From Streptomyces ochraceiscleroticus (GTDB taxonomy: Bacteria > Actinomycetota > Actinomycetes > Streptomycetales > Streptomycetaceae): DNA of 40,500 nucleotides. Made by a program: the position numbers and the translations under genes. Of the stretch, positions 29,573-38,474 are shown one piece after another; within the stretch, counting starts at the first letter, position 1; the number at the start of each line of letters is the position of its first letter. The stretch is from positions 1-40,500 of the forward strand of contig NZ_JOAX01000047.1 of the NCBI RefSeq assembly GCF_000720485.1. The letters are read 5' to 3'. The notes under the pieces were generated by a model that worked only from the letters and a program-made list of their open reading frames with translations, did not search any database and was not told where the DNA came from.

Positions 29573-31876
29573 TCACCCCAGGAGGGTGCCGCCGCTGGCG
29601 TCGAGGAAGGCGCCGGTGACCCACCGGGCGTCGTCGGTGGCGAGGAAGGTGACGACGTCGGCGACGTCCTCGGGCTCACCGACCCGGTTGAACGCGGAGA
29701 GCTGCGCCATCTGCTCCACCGCCTCGGGGATGTCGAACACCGGGTTGCCGTTGCGGGTGATGCCCGGCGCGACGCTGTTGACGGTGATGTTGCGCGGTCC
29801 CAGGAGCTTGGCGAAGTGCAGTGCGAGCTGCTCGACCGCGCCCTTGGTCATCGCGTAGGCGATCTCCTCGGGGTTGGCGAAGTGGGTCAGCCCGGAGGAG
29901 ATGTTGATGATCCGGCCGCCGTCCGGCATGTTCTTCAGCGCCCGCCGGATGAGGAAGAACGGCGCCTTGGCGTTGACGGCCACCAGCCGGTCGAACTTCT
30001 CGGGCGTCGTGTCGTCCACGGAGACGCCGCCCATCTCACCGGCGTTGTTGACGAGGATGTCCAGGTCGGTCGTGCCGGTGCGCTCCTTCAGGCCCGCCTC
30101 CAGGCCGAGGAACAGCTCGTGCACGTCGCCGGGCACGCCCAGCTCGGCGCGGACCGTGAAGGCCCGGCCGCCCTCGGTCTCGATGGCGGCGACGGTCTCG
30201 GCGGCCGCCTCCTTGTTGCTCGTGTAGTGCACGGCGACCAGCGCGCCCTCGCGCGCCAGCCGCACGGCGGTGGCCCGCCCCATGCCGCGGCTGGAGCCGG
30301 TGACCAGTGCCGTCTTTCCGTTGAGCCTGCCCATGGTGTTCCCTCCCTGCGCGGCCGCGGACGCGGCCGGGTTCGTCAGTGGTGCGGCCGGCCCGGTCAG
30401 GCCGAACCAGCGGTACAGCGCGGCGTCCAGGCCGTCGGTCGTCCGTCCCGTCCACACGAGGTGGCCGTCGGGCCGGACCAGGACGGCGCCGGCCCCGGCC
30501 AGCGGGTGGTCGTCCGCGCCGCCGGCCAGGCGGGCGGAGAGCACGGTGACCCGGTCCTCGCGGCCCGCGGCCGCCCGGTGCAGCGGCGCTTCGGCGTCCT
30601 GCTCGCCGGACAGGTCCAGCAGCAGGCCGCGGCCGGTGCGCAGCAGGGCCGCCGCGGTGGTGGCGCTGCCGTCGGTGCGGAGCAGCGGGGTGTGCGGGAG
30701 CCGGGCGCCCAGCAGCGGGTGGCCGCCGGTGCCGACGTCGTACCGGACGTCCAGGCCGGAGATCATGCCCGCCAGGTGGGCGCGTACCGGCTCCTGGGCG
30801 ATCAGCTCGGCCAGTACGGACCGGACCGCCTCGACCTCGGGACCGCCCAGCAGCAGCAGTGCCTGCGCCTGGATGTTGGACCGGACGCGGGCGCCGACCG
30901 CGTGCCGTTCGGCGTGGTAGCTGTCCAGCAGGCCCTCGCTGCCGAGCCTGCGGACCTGGATGGCGAGTTTCCAGCCGAGGTTGACCGCGTCCTGGAGCCC
31001 CAGGTTCAGCGCCTGTCCACCGATGGGCATCTGCTGGTGCGCGGCGTCACCGGCCAGCAGGACGCGCCCGTCGCGGTAGGCGGTGGCCTGCCGGTCGGCG
31101 TCGCCGAAGGAGTTGACCCACAGCGGGGTGCCGCCGCTGATGTCCTCCCCCGTGACCCGCTCCCAGACCGCCGCGACCTCGGCGAAGTCCGGGTCGCCGG
31201 TGCGCGTGCCGGCCGGCCGGCCGAACTCGTGCACCATGACGCGGGTGACGCCGTCGTCCCGCCGGGCGGCGATGGCCAGCCCCTTCTCCAGCCGTTCGAA
31301 GCGCCGGTTGGGGATGTCCAGGCCCGCCACGTCCGCGCGCAGCAGCTCGCGGGTGGCGTCCCGGCCGGGGAAGGCGGCGCCGGCCAGCCGGCGCACGGTG
31401 CTGTTCTCGCCGTCACAGCCGACCACGCACAGCGCCGACAGGGTGACGGTGGTGCCGTCCCCGGTCACCGACTCGACCTCGACGCGGTCGTCGAGGACCG
31501 ACAGGCCGCGGACCTCGTGCCCGCGGCGTACGTCGGCGCCGAGCGATCGCGCCCACTCCCCGAGGAGTTCCTCGGTGCGGTGCTGCGGGACCTTCCACTG
31601 GCCGGGGTGGCTGCTGTCGAGGGTCAGGTCCAGGGGGATGCCGCCGAAGTGGCCGCGCGGTTCGCGGGGCGGGGTGCCCAGCTCCTCCAGGAGGCCGCGC
31701 GAGTCGAGGATCTCCATGGTGCGGGCGTGCAGGGTGGAGGCCCGCGACTCGGTGGTGGGGGACGTACGCGCTTCCAGCACGACGACCTCGGCACCGCCCA
31801 GCCGCAGTTCCCCGGCGAGCATCAGCCCTACGGGGCCCGCCCCAACGACGATGACCTGGGTGTCCAGTGCGGCCAT
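29573..31876 (-). CDS. Two-domain flavin monooxygenase - SDR reductase fusion (UrdM/PgaM-like)
   Basis: 767 residues. Domain 1 (1 to about 490) is a FAD hydroxylase: [18 protein letters not shown] (FAD loop at 11-17), the VVGCDGENSTVR DG motif and [37 protein letters not shown] motif. Domain 2 (515-767) is a short-chain reductase: LVTGSSRGMGRA, NNAG, NISSG, and Y-AMT-K. PgaM and UrdM have this layout and act in late angucycline ring oxidation and C-6 reduction. Met515 (30334) is preceded by AGGGAGGG at 6 bases, so the reductase (253 residues) is probably also made alone. It starts 1 base after the cyclase stop. Confidence 0.93.
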   Translation of the reverse strand: MAALDTQVIVVGAGPVGLMLAGELRLGGAEVVVLEARTSPTTESRASTLHARTMEILDSRGLLEELGTPPREPRGHFGGIPLDLTLDSSHPGQWKVPQHRTEELLGEWARSLGADVRRGHEVRGLSVLDDRVEVESVTGDGTTVTLSALCVVGCDGENSTVRRLAGAAFPGRDATRELLRADVAGLDIPNRRFERLEKGLAIAARRDDGVTRVMVHEFGRPAGTRTGDPDFAEVAAVWERVTGEDISGGTPLWVNSFGDADRQATAYRDGRVLLAGDAAHQQMPIGGQALNLGLQDAVNLGWKLAIQVRRLGSEGLLDSYHAERHAVGARVRSNIQAQALLLLGGPEVEAVRSVLAELIAQEPVRAHLAGMISGLDVRYDVGTGGHPLLGARLPHTPLLRTDGSATTAAALLRTGRGLLLDLSGEQDAEAPLHRAAAGREDRVTVLSARLAGGADDHPLAGAGAVLVRPDGHLVWTGRTTDGLDAALYRWFGLTGPAAPLTNPAASAAAQGGNTMGRLNGKTALVTGSSRGMGRATAVRLAREGALVAVHYTSNKEAAAETVAAIETEGGRAFTVRAELGVPGDVHELFLGLEAGLKERTGTTDLDILVNNAGEMGGVSVDDTTPEKFDRLVAVNAKAPFFLIRRALKNMPDGGRIINISSGLTHFANPEEIAYAMTKGAVEQLALHFAKLLGPRNITVNSVAPGITRNGNPVFDIPEAVEQMAQLSAFNRVGEPEDVADVVTFLATDDARWVTGAFLDASGGTLLG
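30341..30348 (-). promoter_or_regulatory. Internal ribosome site before the reductase domain
   Basis: Minus-strand AGGGAGGG (30348-30341) lies 6 bases before an in-frame ATG (30334), exactly at the domain junction (GGNT-MGRLNGKTAL). PgaM is known to yield a separate reductase from an internal start, and the same arrangement is seen here. It is stronger than the ribosome sites of several genes in the cluster. Confidence 0.75.
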
Positions 31877-31877
31877 C

Positions 31878-32813
31878 TCAGCGTCGCGCCTCGGCGTGGT
31901 CCTTGGCGTGGCCCAGCGTGGCCCGGCTGTTGGTGCTGAGCGCGGTGCGCACGTACTCCGTGGCCTCGGCGACGCCGGCCTCGGGCCCGAGGATCCGGGT
32001 GATGTTCTCGGTGTTCAGGACGACCGTGTGCTGCGAGGTCGCGGCCACCCCGTCCGCGGTCTCCTCGAACGTCCACCGGCCGGTGTGCAGGGTCATCAGC
32101 GCCGGCAGCGTGACCTGCTTGTACGCGATCTTGTGGTGCGGGAAGCAGACCCGGTACGACTTCGTGGTGTGCGTGGAGCCGTCCTTGGCGCGGGTGTCCA
32201 TCTCCAGGCTCTGCAGCCCGGGCGTGGTCTCCTCCAGGCGTACCGAGGCCACGTGCGGGAGCCGCTCCTGCCAGAGGTGCGCCTCGTTGATGAAGTCGTA
32301 GGCGTCCTTGGCGGAGCCGGCGATGTGGACCGTGTCCTCGAAGGAGAAGGTCAACTCCGCCGAAGCGTGCGCCAGTTCCACGTTGGTCTTCAGTGCGGCC
32401 AGCTCCGAGCGGGAGTTGCGGTCGACGGCCTGGTCGATCCACTCCAGGGAGTCCGGGTCGTCGTCGATCGCGCGGTAGTCGTGCAGCAGCCGGATCCTGG
32501 ACTCGTCCGCGCCGAGCGGCTCGATGATCCAGGTGCCGCCCATGGCCGCGACCGGCGGCGCCGACACCTCCTGGCGGAAGGTGATCCGCAGCGCCTCGGG
32601 GTCGAGGGTGCGGCGCGACGTCCAGTTCTTGGCCTCGCCGTTGGCGGTGGCCCAGATCCGGATGCGCTCCTCGTTCGCGCCCTGCTCGACGTGGTCGACA
32701 TAGAGGGTCGGCGGGAAGATGCGGGGCCAGTTCTCCACCTCGGCGAGCAGGCGGTAGACCTCGGCGGCGGGGGCCTGCACGGTGATCTCGTGCTCGACCT
32801 CACGAACCGTCAT
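31878..32813 (-). CDS. Bifunctional aromatase/cyclase, two SRPBCC domains (UrdL/JadD-like)
   Basis: 311 residues forming two START/SRPBCC halves. Half 1 (1-150) has MTVREVEHEITVQAPAAEVYRLLAEVENWPRIFPPTLYVDHVE and WIIEPLGADESRIRLLHDYRA. Half 2 (about 155-300) has LTFSFEDTVHIAGSAKDAYDFINEAHLWQERLPHVASVRLEE and MTLHTGRWTFEETADGVAATSQHTVVLN. The didomain class acts on C-9-reduced decaketides, closing and aromatising the first ring. ATG 32813 has AAGGAG 7 bases upstream. It sits between the ketoreductase and the oxygenase-reductase, as in urd and pga clusters. Confidence 0.92.
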   Translation of the reverse strand: MTVREVEHEITVQAPAAEVYRLLAEVENWPRIFPPTLYVDHVEQGANEERIRIWATANGEAKNWTSRRTLDPEALRITFRQEVSAPPVAAMGGTWIIEPLGADESRIRLLHDYRAIDDDPDSLEWIDQAVDRNSRSELAALKTNVELAHASAELTFSFEDTVHIAGSAKDAYDFINEAHLWQERLPHVASVRLEETTPGLQSLEMDTRAKDGSTHTTKSYRVCFPHHKIAYKQVTLPALMTLHTGRWTFEETADGVAATSQHTVVLNTENITRILGPEAGVAEATEYVRTALSTNSRATLGHAKDHAEARR

Positions 32814-32859
32814 GTTGAGCTCCTTGGGAATCCTTGGAAAGAGGAAGAGAAGAGGGGGA

Positions 32860-33645
32860 TCAGAAGTTGCCGAGGCCGCCGCAGACGTTGAGCGCCTGCG
32901 AGGTGATGGAGGCGGCGGTGTCGGAGGCGAGGTAGCCGACCAGCCCGGCGACCTCCTCCGGGGTGGAGTAGCGGCCGAGCGGAATCTTGGACTGGAACTT
33001 CTCGAGGATCGCGTCCTCGGTGGCGTTGTACGCCTCGGCGTAGCCCTGGCGGACGCGCTGCGCCATCGGGGTCTCGACGTAGCCGGGGCACACCGCGTTG
33101 ACGGTGATACCAGTCGGGGCCAGCTCGTTGCCGAGGGCCTTGGTGAAGCCGACGACGCCGTGCTTGGAAGCCGAGTACGGGGCGCCGAGGACGACGCCCT
33201 GCTTGCCCGCCGTGGAGGCGATGTTGATGATGCGGCCGCGGCTCTTGTGGCGCATCCGGCCGGTGTTGAGCACCTCACGGGTCATGCGGAAGACGCTGTT
33301 GAGGTTGGTGTCGATGACGTCGTGCCACAGCTCGGTCGCGATGTCGGCGGTGACGCCGCCGCCGCTGCGGCCGGCGTTGTTGACCAGGACGTCGACGCTG
33401 CCGTGGCGGTCGACGGCGGCCTGCACGAAGGCGTGCACGCTCGCGTCGTCGCGGACGTCCAGCTCGGCGCCGTCGGCCTCGATGCCGTCCTCGCGGAGCT
33501 GCTTGACGGTCCGTGCCACGTTCTCGGCGTTACGGGCGCCGAGGAAGACGGTGTGACCCTGCTCGCCCAGGAGACGGGCGGCGGCCAGGCCGATGCCGCT
33601 GGTGCCGCCGGTGATGAGGGCGAGGCGTCCGGTGGTGCGGGACAT
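32860..33645 (-). CDS. Polyketide C-9 ketoreductase (ActIII/UrdD-like)
   Basis: 261 residues, nearly collinear with ActKR. It has the NADP loop TGGTSGIG (12-19), NNAG at 89-92, catalytic S144, Y157 and K161 (YSASK) at the same numbers as ActKR, and VCGGLGNF at the end. It reduces the C-9 carbonyl of the nascent poly-beta-ketone. The loop that is PGG (94-96) in ActKR is SGG here. ATG 33645 has AAGGAG 8 bases upstream. It lies between ACP and the aromatase. Confidence 0.94.
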   Translation of the reverse strand: MSRTTGRLALITGGTSGIGLAAARLLGEQGHTVFLGARNAENVARTVKQLREDGIEADGAELDVRDDASVHAFVQAAVDRHGSVDVLVNNAGRSGGGVTADIATELWHDVIDTNLNSVFRMTREVLNTGRMRHKSRGRIINIASTAGKQGVVLGAPYSASKHGVVGFTKALGNELAPTGITVNAVCPGYVETPMAQRVRQGYAEAYNATEDAILEKFQSKIPLGRYSTPEEVAGLVGYLASDTAASITSQALNVCGGLGNF

Positions 33646-33739
33646 GAAGGGACTCCTTGTGTCAGGGCCCGGCCGGTGCCGGGAGGGGGCGGAGGAAGAG
33701 GGGCGGCCGCGGGTGAGGCGCGGCCGCCCCGGGAGCGGG

Positions 33740-34003
33740 TCAGGCCGCGGAGAGGGCCAGGTGGGCGTTGACCGTCTCGATGAGCGCGCGCGGCGTGGCG
33801 GCGTCGGTCAGCGCCGAGTCGTCCAGCGTGATGCCCCACTCGCGCTCGATGCGGCCGCCGGTCTCCAGCAGGGCCAGGGACTCGTAGCCCAGCTCCTCGA
33901 AGTCGGTGTCGAGGATGTCGCCGTCCAGGTCGACGCCCTCGTCGGCGCCGGCGCCCTCCAGGAGGATGCGCTTGAGGTCGTCCAGGGTGAATACAGCAGA
34001 CAT
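33740..34003 (-). CDS. Acyl carrier protein of the minimal type II PKS
   Basis: 87 residues, one ACP domain: FTLDDLKRILLEGAGADEGVDLDGDILDTDFEELGYESLALLETGGRIEREWGITLDDSALTDAATPRALIETVNAHLA. The phosphopantetheine serine is S42 in LGYESLA, and the D-F-x-E-L-G-Y-E-S form is typical of aromatic-polyketide ACPs. It carries the growing chain between KS-alpha/beta and cyclases. ATG 34003 has GAAGGA 6 bases upstream. A 9-bp hairpin lies between it and KS-beta. Confidence 0.94.
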   Translation of the reverse strand: MSAVFTLDDLKRILLEGAGADEGVDLDGDILDTDFEELGYESLALLETGGRIEREWGITLDDSALTDAATPRALIETVNAHLALSAA

Positions 34004-34029
34004 GTGCGTTCCTTCGGTTCGGATCATGG

Positions 34030-34053
34030 GTGTCCCGCGCCGTTGCGGGACAC
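34030..34053 (-). other. Intercistronic hairpin between KS-beta and ACP
   Basis: GTGTCCCGC (34030-34038) and GCGGGACAC (34045-34053) form a perfect 9-bp stem with a 6-base loop, 10 bases after the KS-beta stop and 27 before the ACP start. It has no T-tract. It may stabilise the ACP message or reduce read-through. Confidence 0.6.
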
Positions 34054-34062
34054 AGCGGGAGG

Positions 34063-35277
34063 TCAGCCGTCGGCGCGGAGCACGACGGCGGAGTTGAAGC
34101 CGCCGTGGCCGCGGGCCAGCACCAGCGCGGTGCGGACCTCGGCGGTGCGCGGCTGGCCGACGACCAGGTCGAGGCCGTAGGCGGGATCGGGGTCGGTGTG
34201 CACGGTGGGCGGGATGAGGCCCTCGTCCATGGCCAGCAGGGCGGCGGCCACGTCCAGCGGAGCGGCGCCCGAGTACAGCCGGCCGGTCATGGTCTTCGGC
34301 GCGGTCACCGGGACGCCCCGGGTGCCGAAGACGGTGCGCAGCGCGTCCGCCTCGGCCCGGTCCAGCTCCACGGTCCCGGCGGCGTCCGCGAAGACGACGT
34401 CCACGTCCTGCGGGGCGCAGTCGGCCTCGTTCAGGGCCAGCTCGATGGCGCGGCGCAGCCCGGGCTCCCCGCCGGTGCCCGGCTTGGGGTCGAACGTCGC
34501 GGCGTACCCGACGAGTTCGCCGTAGATACGGGCGCCGCGGGCGCGGGCCGCCTCGGTGTCCTCCATGACGAGGAGGGCGCCGCCCTCGCCCGGCACATGG
34601 CCGCCGGCGGCCGCGTCGAAGGGCACGTAGGCGCGGTCGGGGTTGTCGCTGGTGGACAAGCGCCCGCTGGTGAGCTGGGCGGCCCAGCCCCAGGGGCAGA
34701 TCGAGGCGTCCACGGCACCGGAGACGATCAGCGGGGTGCCCTTGCGGATCTGGCGGCGGGCCTGGGCCAGCGCGTCGAGCCCGCCGGCCTGGTCGCTGAC
34801 GAGGACGCCGCTGGGGCCCTTCATGCCGTTGCGGATGGAGATCTGCCCGCTGTTGACGGCGTAGAACCAGGCGAAGGACTGGTACGCGCTGACGTACTGG
34901 CTGCCCTGGCTCCACAGCTTCTGCAGCTCGTTCTGGCCGAACTCGAAGCCGCCGGAGGAGCTGGCGGTGATCACGCCCATGTCGAAGGCGGGCTGCTCGC
35001 CGGGGACGATGCCGGCGTCGGCCAGCGCCCAGTCCGCCGCCACCAGCGCCATGCGCGTCATGTGGTCGGTCTGCGGGATCAGCCGGCTGGGCAGGTGCGC
35101 CGCGGCGTCGAAGCCGGGCACCTCGCCGGCCAGCGTCGCCGGGTAGGACGAGGCGTCGAAGCGGGTGACGCGGCCGATGCCGCTCTTGCCGATCCGGGTG
35201 GCCGCCCAGAAGTCCTGGGTGCCGAGCCCGTTGGGAGAGGCGACTCCCAGGCCGGTCACTGCCACGGAGGCGGTCAT
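34063..35277 (-). CDS. KS-beta / chain length factor
   Basis: 404 residues with the ketosynthase fold but Gln163 (VLVSDQAGG) in place of the active-site Cys, the hallmark of KS-beta. [15 protein letters not shown] opens the protein, and [13 protein letters not shown] is the closing glycine-rich strand. It pairs with KS-alpha, primes by malonyl-ACP decarboxylation and sets chain length; in this gene order a decaketide is expected. ATG 35277 overlaps the KS-alpha stop by 4 bases (ATGA), so the two subunits are made in balance. Confidence 0.95.
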   Translation of the reverse strand: MTASVAVTGLGVASPNGLGTQDFWAATRIGKSGIGRVTRFDASSYPATLAGEVPGFDAAAHLPSRLIPQTDHMTRMALVAADWALADAGIVPGEQPAFDMGVITASSSGGFEFGQNELQKLWSQGSQYVSAYQSFAWFYAVNSGQISIRNGMKGPSGVLVSDQAGGLDALAQARRQIRKGTPLIVSGAVDASICPWGWAAQLTSGRLSTSDNPDRAYVPFDAAAGGHVPGEGGALLVMEDTEAARARGARIYGELVGYAATFDPKPGTGGEPGLRRAIELALNEADCAPQDVDVVFADAAGTVELDRAEADALRTVFGTRGVPVTAPKTMTGRLYSGAAPLDVAAALLAMDEGLIPPTVHTDPDPAYGLDLVVGQPRTAEVRTALVLARGHGGFNSAVVLRADG

Positions 35278-36545
35278 GCCTCGCTCCTTTCGGGCCGGGC
35301 GAGCACCATCGCGGACTGGAAGCCGCCGAAGCCGCTGCCCACGGTCAGCACGGCGTCGGTGCGCTGCTCGCGCGCGGTGACCGGGACGTAGTCCAGGTCG
35401 CATTCGGGGTCGGGGGTGTGCAGGTTGGCCGTGGGCGGAACGACGTGGTGCTCCATGGCCAGCGCGCTGGCGGCGATCTCGATGGAGCCGATGGCGCCCA
35501 GCGAGTGGCCGACCATGGACTTGATGGAGCTGACCGGCGTCGCGTAGGCGTGGTCGCCCAGGCTCTTCTTGAACGCGGCGGTCTCGTGGCGGTCGTTCTG
35601 CTTGGTGCCGGAGCCGTGCGCGTTGATGTAGTCGATGTCCTCGGCGTTCAGCCGCGCCTCGGCCATGGCCACGCGGATGGCCTCGGCCATCTCCGCGCCG
35701 TCCGGGCGCAGCCCGGTCATGTGGTACGCGTTGGAGCGGGTGGCGTAGCCAGCGATCTCGGCGTAGATGTGCGCGCCGCGCGCCTGGGCCGCGCCGAGCT
35801 CCTCCAGGACGAAGAAGGCCGAACCCTCGCCCAGTACGAAGCCGTTGCGGGTGTTGTCGAAGGGCCGGGAGGCCGTCTCGGGGCTGTCCTGGCGGGGCGT
35901 GGTCGCCTTGATCGCGTCGAAGCACGCCATCGTGATGGGCGAGATCGGGGCGTCCGAGGAGCCGGCGATCATGACGTCGGCGCTGCCCTCGCGGATCAGC
36001 TCGACGGCGTGGCCGACCGAGTCGATGCCGGAGGTGCAGCCGGTGGAGACCACGGTGGCCGGGCCCTGCGCGCCGGTCGCCCAGGCGACCTCGGCAGCGA
36101 ACGAGCTGGGGACCAGGTAGTCGTACAGGTGCGGTACGGCGTAGGTGTGGTCGACCAGGTCCAGCCGCCCGCCGTCGCTGACGGTGCGGTACTCGGTGTC
36201 CAGGCCCATCGTGGCGCCGACGGCGCTGCCGACCGTGACACCGGTGCGGTACGGGTCGAGGTCCGCGAACTCCAGGCCGCTGTCGCCGAGGGCCTCGCGG
36301 GCCGCGACGACGGCGAACTGGGCGGCCCGGTCCATCCGGCGGATCTCCTGGGGGGACAGGCCGTGCAGCTCGGGGTCGAAGTCGATCTCCGCCGCCACCC
36401 GGGAGCGGAAGGAGGAGGCGTCGAAGAAGGTGATGGCGCGGGTCGCGGTGCGGCCCTCGCTCAGCAGGCTCCAGAAGTTCTTGGTGCCGACACCGCCCGG
36501 GGCGAGGACCCCGATGCCGGTGATGGCCACGCGGCGGGCGCTCAC
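35274..36545 (-). CDS. KS-alpha, beta-ketoacyl synthase of type II PKS
   Basis: 423 residues. The catalytic cysteine is C170 in [11 protein letters not shown], and the two histidines are in [11 protein letters not shown] and [28 protein letters not shown] starts the fold and [14 protein letters not shown] ends it. It performs repeated decarboxylative condensation of malonyl units with KS-beta. GTG 36545 overlaps the stop of the cyclase gene (GTGA), so cyclase, KS-alpha and KS-beta are translated in series. The sequence is of the angucycline type by neighbourhood. Confidence 0.96.
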   Translation of the reverse strand: MSARRVAITGIGVLAPGGVGTKNFWSLLSEGRTATRAITFFDASSFRSRVAAEIDFDPELHGLSPQEIRRMDRAAQFAVVAAREALGDSGLEFADLDPYRTGVTVGSAVGATMGLDTEYRTVSDGGRLDLVDHTYAVPHLYDYLVPSSFAAEVAWATGAQGPATVVSTGCTSGIDSVGHAVELIREGSADVMIAGSSDAPISPITMACFDAIKATTPRQDSPETASRPFDNTRNGFVLGEGSAFFVLEELGAAQARGAHIYAEIAGYATRSNAYHMTGLRPDGAEMAEAIRVAMAEARLNAEDIDYINAHGSGTKQNDRHETAAFKKSLGDHAYATPVSSIKSMVGHSLGAIGSIEIAASALAMEHHVVPPTANLHTPDPECDLDYVPVTAREQRTDAVLTVGSGFGGFQSAMVLARPERSEA

Positions 36546-36871
36546 GCGGATGCCTCCCAGTTGTAGAAGCGGGTCGCCATCGCGTCGGAGGGCGAGCGCC
36601 AGGTGGCCGGGTCGTACGCCTCGATGAAGGGCTTGAGGTCGTCGCTGATCTGCACGAAGCGGGGGTCGGTCTTCGCTTCCTCGATGAGCGCGCCACCGTT
36701 GTCGGTGTCGAAGTCCTGCAGGTGGAAGTAGAGGCCGCGGTACGAGAAGAGCTGGCGGCGGCGGGTGCCCATGCGGTGGGGCATCTCGGTGCCGTCGAAC
36801 TCCCCGAAGAGGCGGGCGACGTCCTCGGCGGACTGCGGGTTCATCCGCGCGACGATGAGGGTGCTGTGCAT
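36542..36871 (-). CDS. TcmI-family polyketide cyclase (UrdF-like)
   Basis: 109 residues: [55 protein letters not shown]..., the TcmI/ferredoxin-like dimeric cyclase opening (IVARM.P...V..LF...D.TE.PH..G...R.LF.Y.GLYFHL). It guides later ring closures; in urd clusters the homologue is UrdF. ATG 36871 has AAGGAGAT 9 bases upstream; a longer reading exists but lacks a ribosome site. It lies directly before KS-alpha with overlap. Confidence 0.93.
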   Translation of the reverse strand: MHSTLIVARMNPQSAEDVARLFGEFDGTEMPHRMGTRRRQLFSYRGLYFHLQDFDTDNGGALIEEAKTDPRFVQISDDLKPFIEAYDPATWRSPSDAMATRFYNWEASA

Positions 36872-36921
36872 AGGTGGGATCTCCTTGTCGGCCGGTGGGA
36901 ATCCGGCGCTGTGGGCGTGGC

Positions 36922-38394
36922 TCAGCGGGCGGGGCCGAACCACCGCTCCAGGGACATGGGCAGGTCGTCGTGGCTGCCGGGCGCGGCCCAGGCCACGTAG
37001 CCGTCGGGGCGGACCAGGACGGCGGTGGTGCCGGCCAGGTCGCTGCCCTCGGCCGGGTCGGCGGTGGCGGTGACGATGTCGACGCGGTCCGACCAGCCGG
37101 CCGCGCGGCCCCGCAGGACGGGGTTGTCGGCGAGGTCGAGCAGGACGCCGCGGCCGGAGTGGAGCAGCGCGGTGCTGCCCGTGGTGCGGCCGTCGGGGCG
37201 GGTCAGTTCGAGGTCGGGCATCCGGCGGCCGAGCAGCGGATGGGTGCCGCCGCTGGTCTCGTACCGGATCTCCAGCCCGCTGACCATCGCGGCCAGGTGG
37301 CGGCTGACGTCCTCGTAGCCGATCAGCTCGTTCAGGACGTCGCGCAGCGGCTGGATCTCGGCGCCGGAGAGGAACAGCAGGCCCTGCGCCCGGGTGTTCA
37401 TCAGCAGCCGCCGGCCCACCGCGTGCCGTTCCTCGTGGTACGTGTCCAGCAGGGCCTCGGGGGCGCGTCCCTGGACGACGGCGGCGAGCTTCCAGCCGAG
37501 GTTGACCGCGTCCTGGATGCTGGTGTTCATGCCCTGGCCGCCGGCCGGCAGGTGGATGTGGGCGGCGTCGCCGGCGAGAACGACGCGACCGCGGCGGTAC
37601 TCGGTGACCTGGCGGGTGGCGTCCCCGAAGGAGCTGACCCAGACCGGCTCACCGTGCGAGATGTCCTGGCCGGTGACGCGCTTCCAGCCGGCGACGATCT
37701 CCTCGTAGGAGGGGGCGCTGGTGCGGCGCTGCGGCGGGGTGCCGCGCTCGCAGAGGATGAGGCGGGTGATGCCGCCGGGCAGCGGCCCGACCATCACCAT
37801 GCCGCCGTCGAACGTCTCACCGATCATGCGCGGGTCCAGGTCCAGGCCCTTGACGTCGGCGAGGAACATCTCCAGCGTCGACGCGGTACCGGGGAAGTCG
37901 AACCCCGCCGCCTTGCGGACGGTGCTGCGGCCGCCGTCGCAGCCGACCAGGTAGCCGGTGCGCAGCGTCTGCGTGTCCCCGCCGGGCGTACGGACGGTGA
38001 CCTCCACCGCGTCGCCCTTGTCGACGAAGGAGACCAGTTCGTGGCCGCGGCGCAGGTCGGTGCCCAGCTCGCCCACCCACGCCTCCAGGACCGCTTCGGT
38101 CTGGGACTGCGGGATGGTCTTGGCGGCCTGGTGCGCGCCCTCCAGCACGGCGAAGTCGACGGGCAGGCCGCCGAAGTGGCCGACGTTGCTGGTCTCGATG
38201 TCGCCGAAGCGGGGCAGCAGCCCCCGCTGGTCGAAGATCTCCATGGTGCGCGCGGTGAAGCCCAGCCCGCGGGACTCACCGGTCCGCTCGGGCAGCCGCT
38301 CCAGGACGATCACGTCGACCCCGGCGAGCCGCAGCTCTCCTGCGAGCATGAGGCCGGCCGGGCCGGCCCCCACAACTATCACTGCAGCGTCCAT
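36922..38394 (-). CDS. FAD-dependent angucycline hydroxylase (UrdE/PgaE-like)
   Basis: 490 residues. [23 protein letters not shown] is the FAD loop, [29 protein letters not shown] and [10 protein letters not shown] closely follow Pga[27 protein letters not shown] is the DG motif, and [35 protein letters not shown] the GD motif. The C-terminal thioredoxin-like part ends [19 protein letters not shown]. PgaE-type enzymes hydroxylate C-12 and then C-12b of prejadomycin (established). ATG 38394 has AAGGAG about 10 bases upstream. It heads the core PKS gene set. Confidence 0.94.
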   Translation of the reverse strand: MDAAVIVVGAGPAGLMLAGELRLAGVDVIVLERLPERTGESRGLGFTARTMEIFDQRGLLPRFGDIETSNVGHFGGLPVDFAVLEGAHQAAKTIPQSQTEAVLEAWVGELGTDLRRGHELVSFVDKGDAVEVTVRTPGGDTQTLRTGYLVGCDGGRSTVRKAAGFDFPGTASTLEMFLADVKGLDLDPRMIGETFDGGMVMVGPLPGGITRLILCERGTPPQRRTSAPSYEEIVAGWKRVTGQDISHGEPVWVSSFGDATRQVTEYRRGRVVLAGDAAHIHLPAGGQGMNTSIQDAVNLGWKLAAVVQGRAPEALLDTYHEERHAVGRRLLMNTRAQGLLFLSGAEIQPLRDVLNELIGYEDVSRHLAAMVSGLEIRYETSGGTHPLLGRRMPDLELTRPDGRTTGSTALLHSGRGVLLDLADNPVLRGRAAGWSDRVDIVTATADPAEGSDLAGTTAVLVRPDGYVAWAAPGSHDDLPMSLERWFGPAR

Positions 38395-38425
38395 TGCCTC
38401 TTTCTCCTTGGGTGGGCGGGGTGTC

Positions 38426-38441
38426 CCGTCGCGCGCGACGG
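38426..38441. other. 16-bp palindrome between SalK-like and hydroxylase genes
   Basis: CCGTCGCGCGCGACGG (38426-38441) is a perfect palindrome in the 80-base gap between the SalK-like stop and the hydroxylase start. It could be an operator or a weak terminator with no loop. Confidence 0.4.
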
Positions 38442-38474
38442 TTCGCACCGGGGTTCGGCGGTCGGCGGCCGCGG

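Noticed and set aside
27914..31939. Plus-strand open frame of over 1,300 codons across the exporter and oxygenase-reductase genes
   Set aside because: It is low-complexity Gly/Gln/Arg/Asp sequence antisense to well-defined enzymes; a product of high G+C composition.
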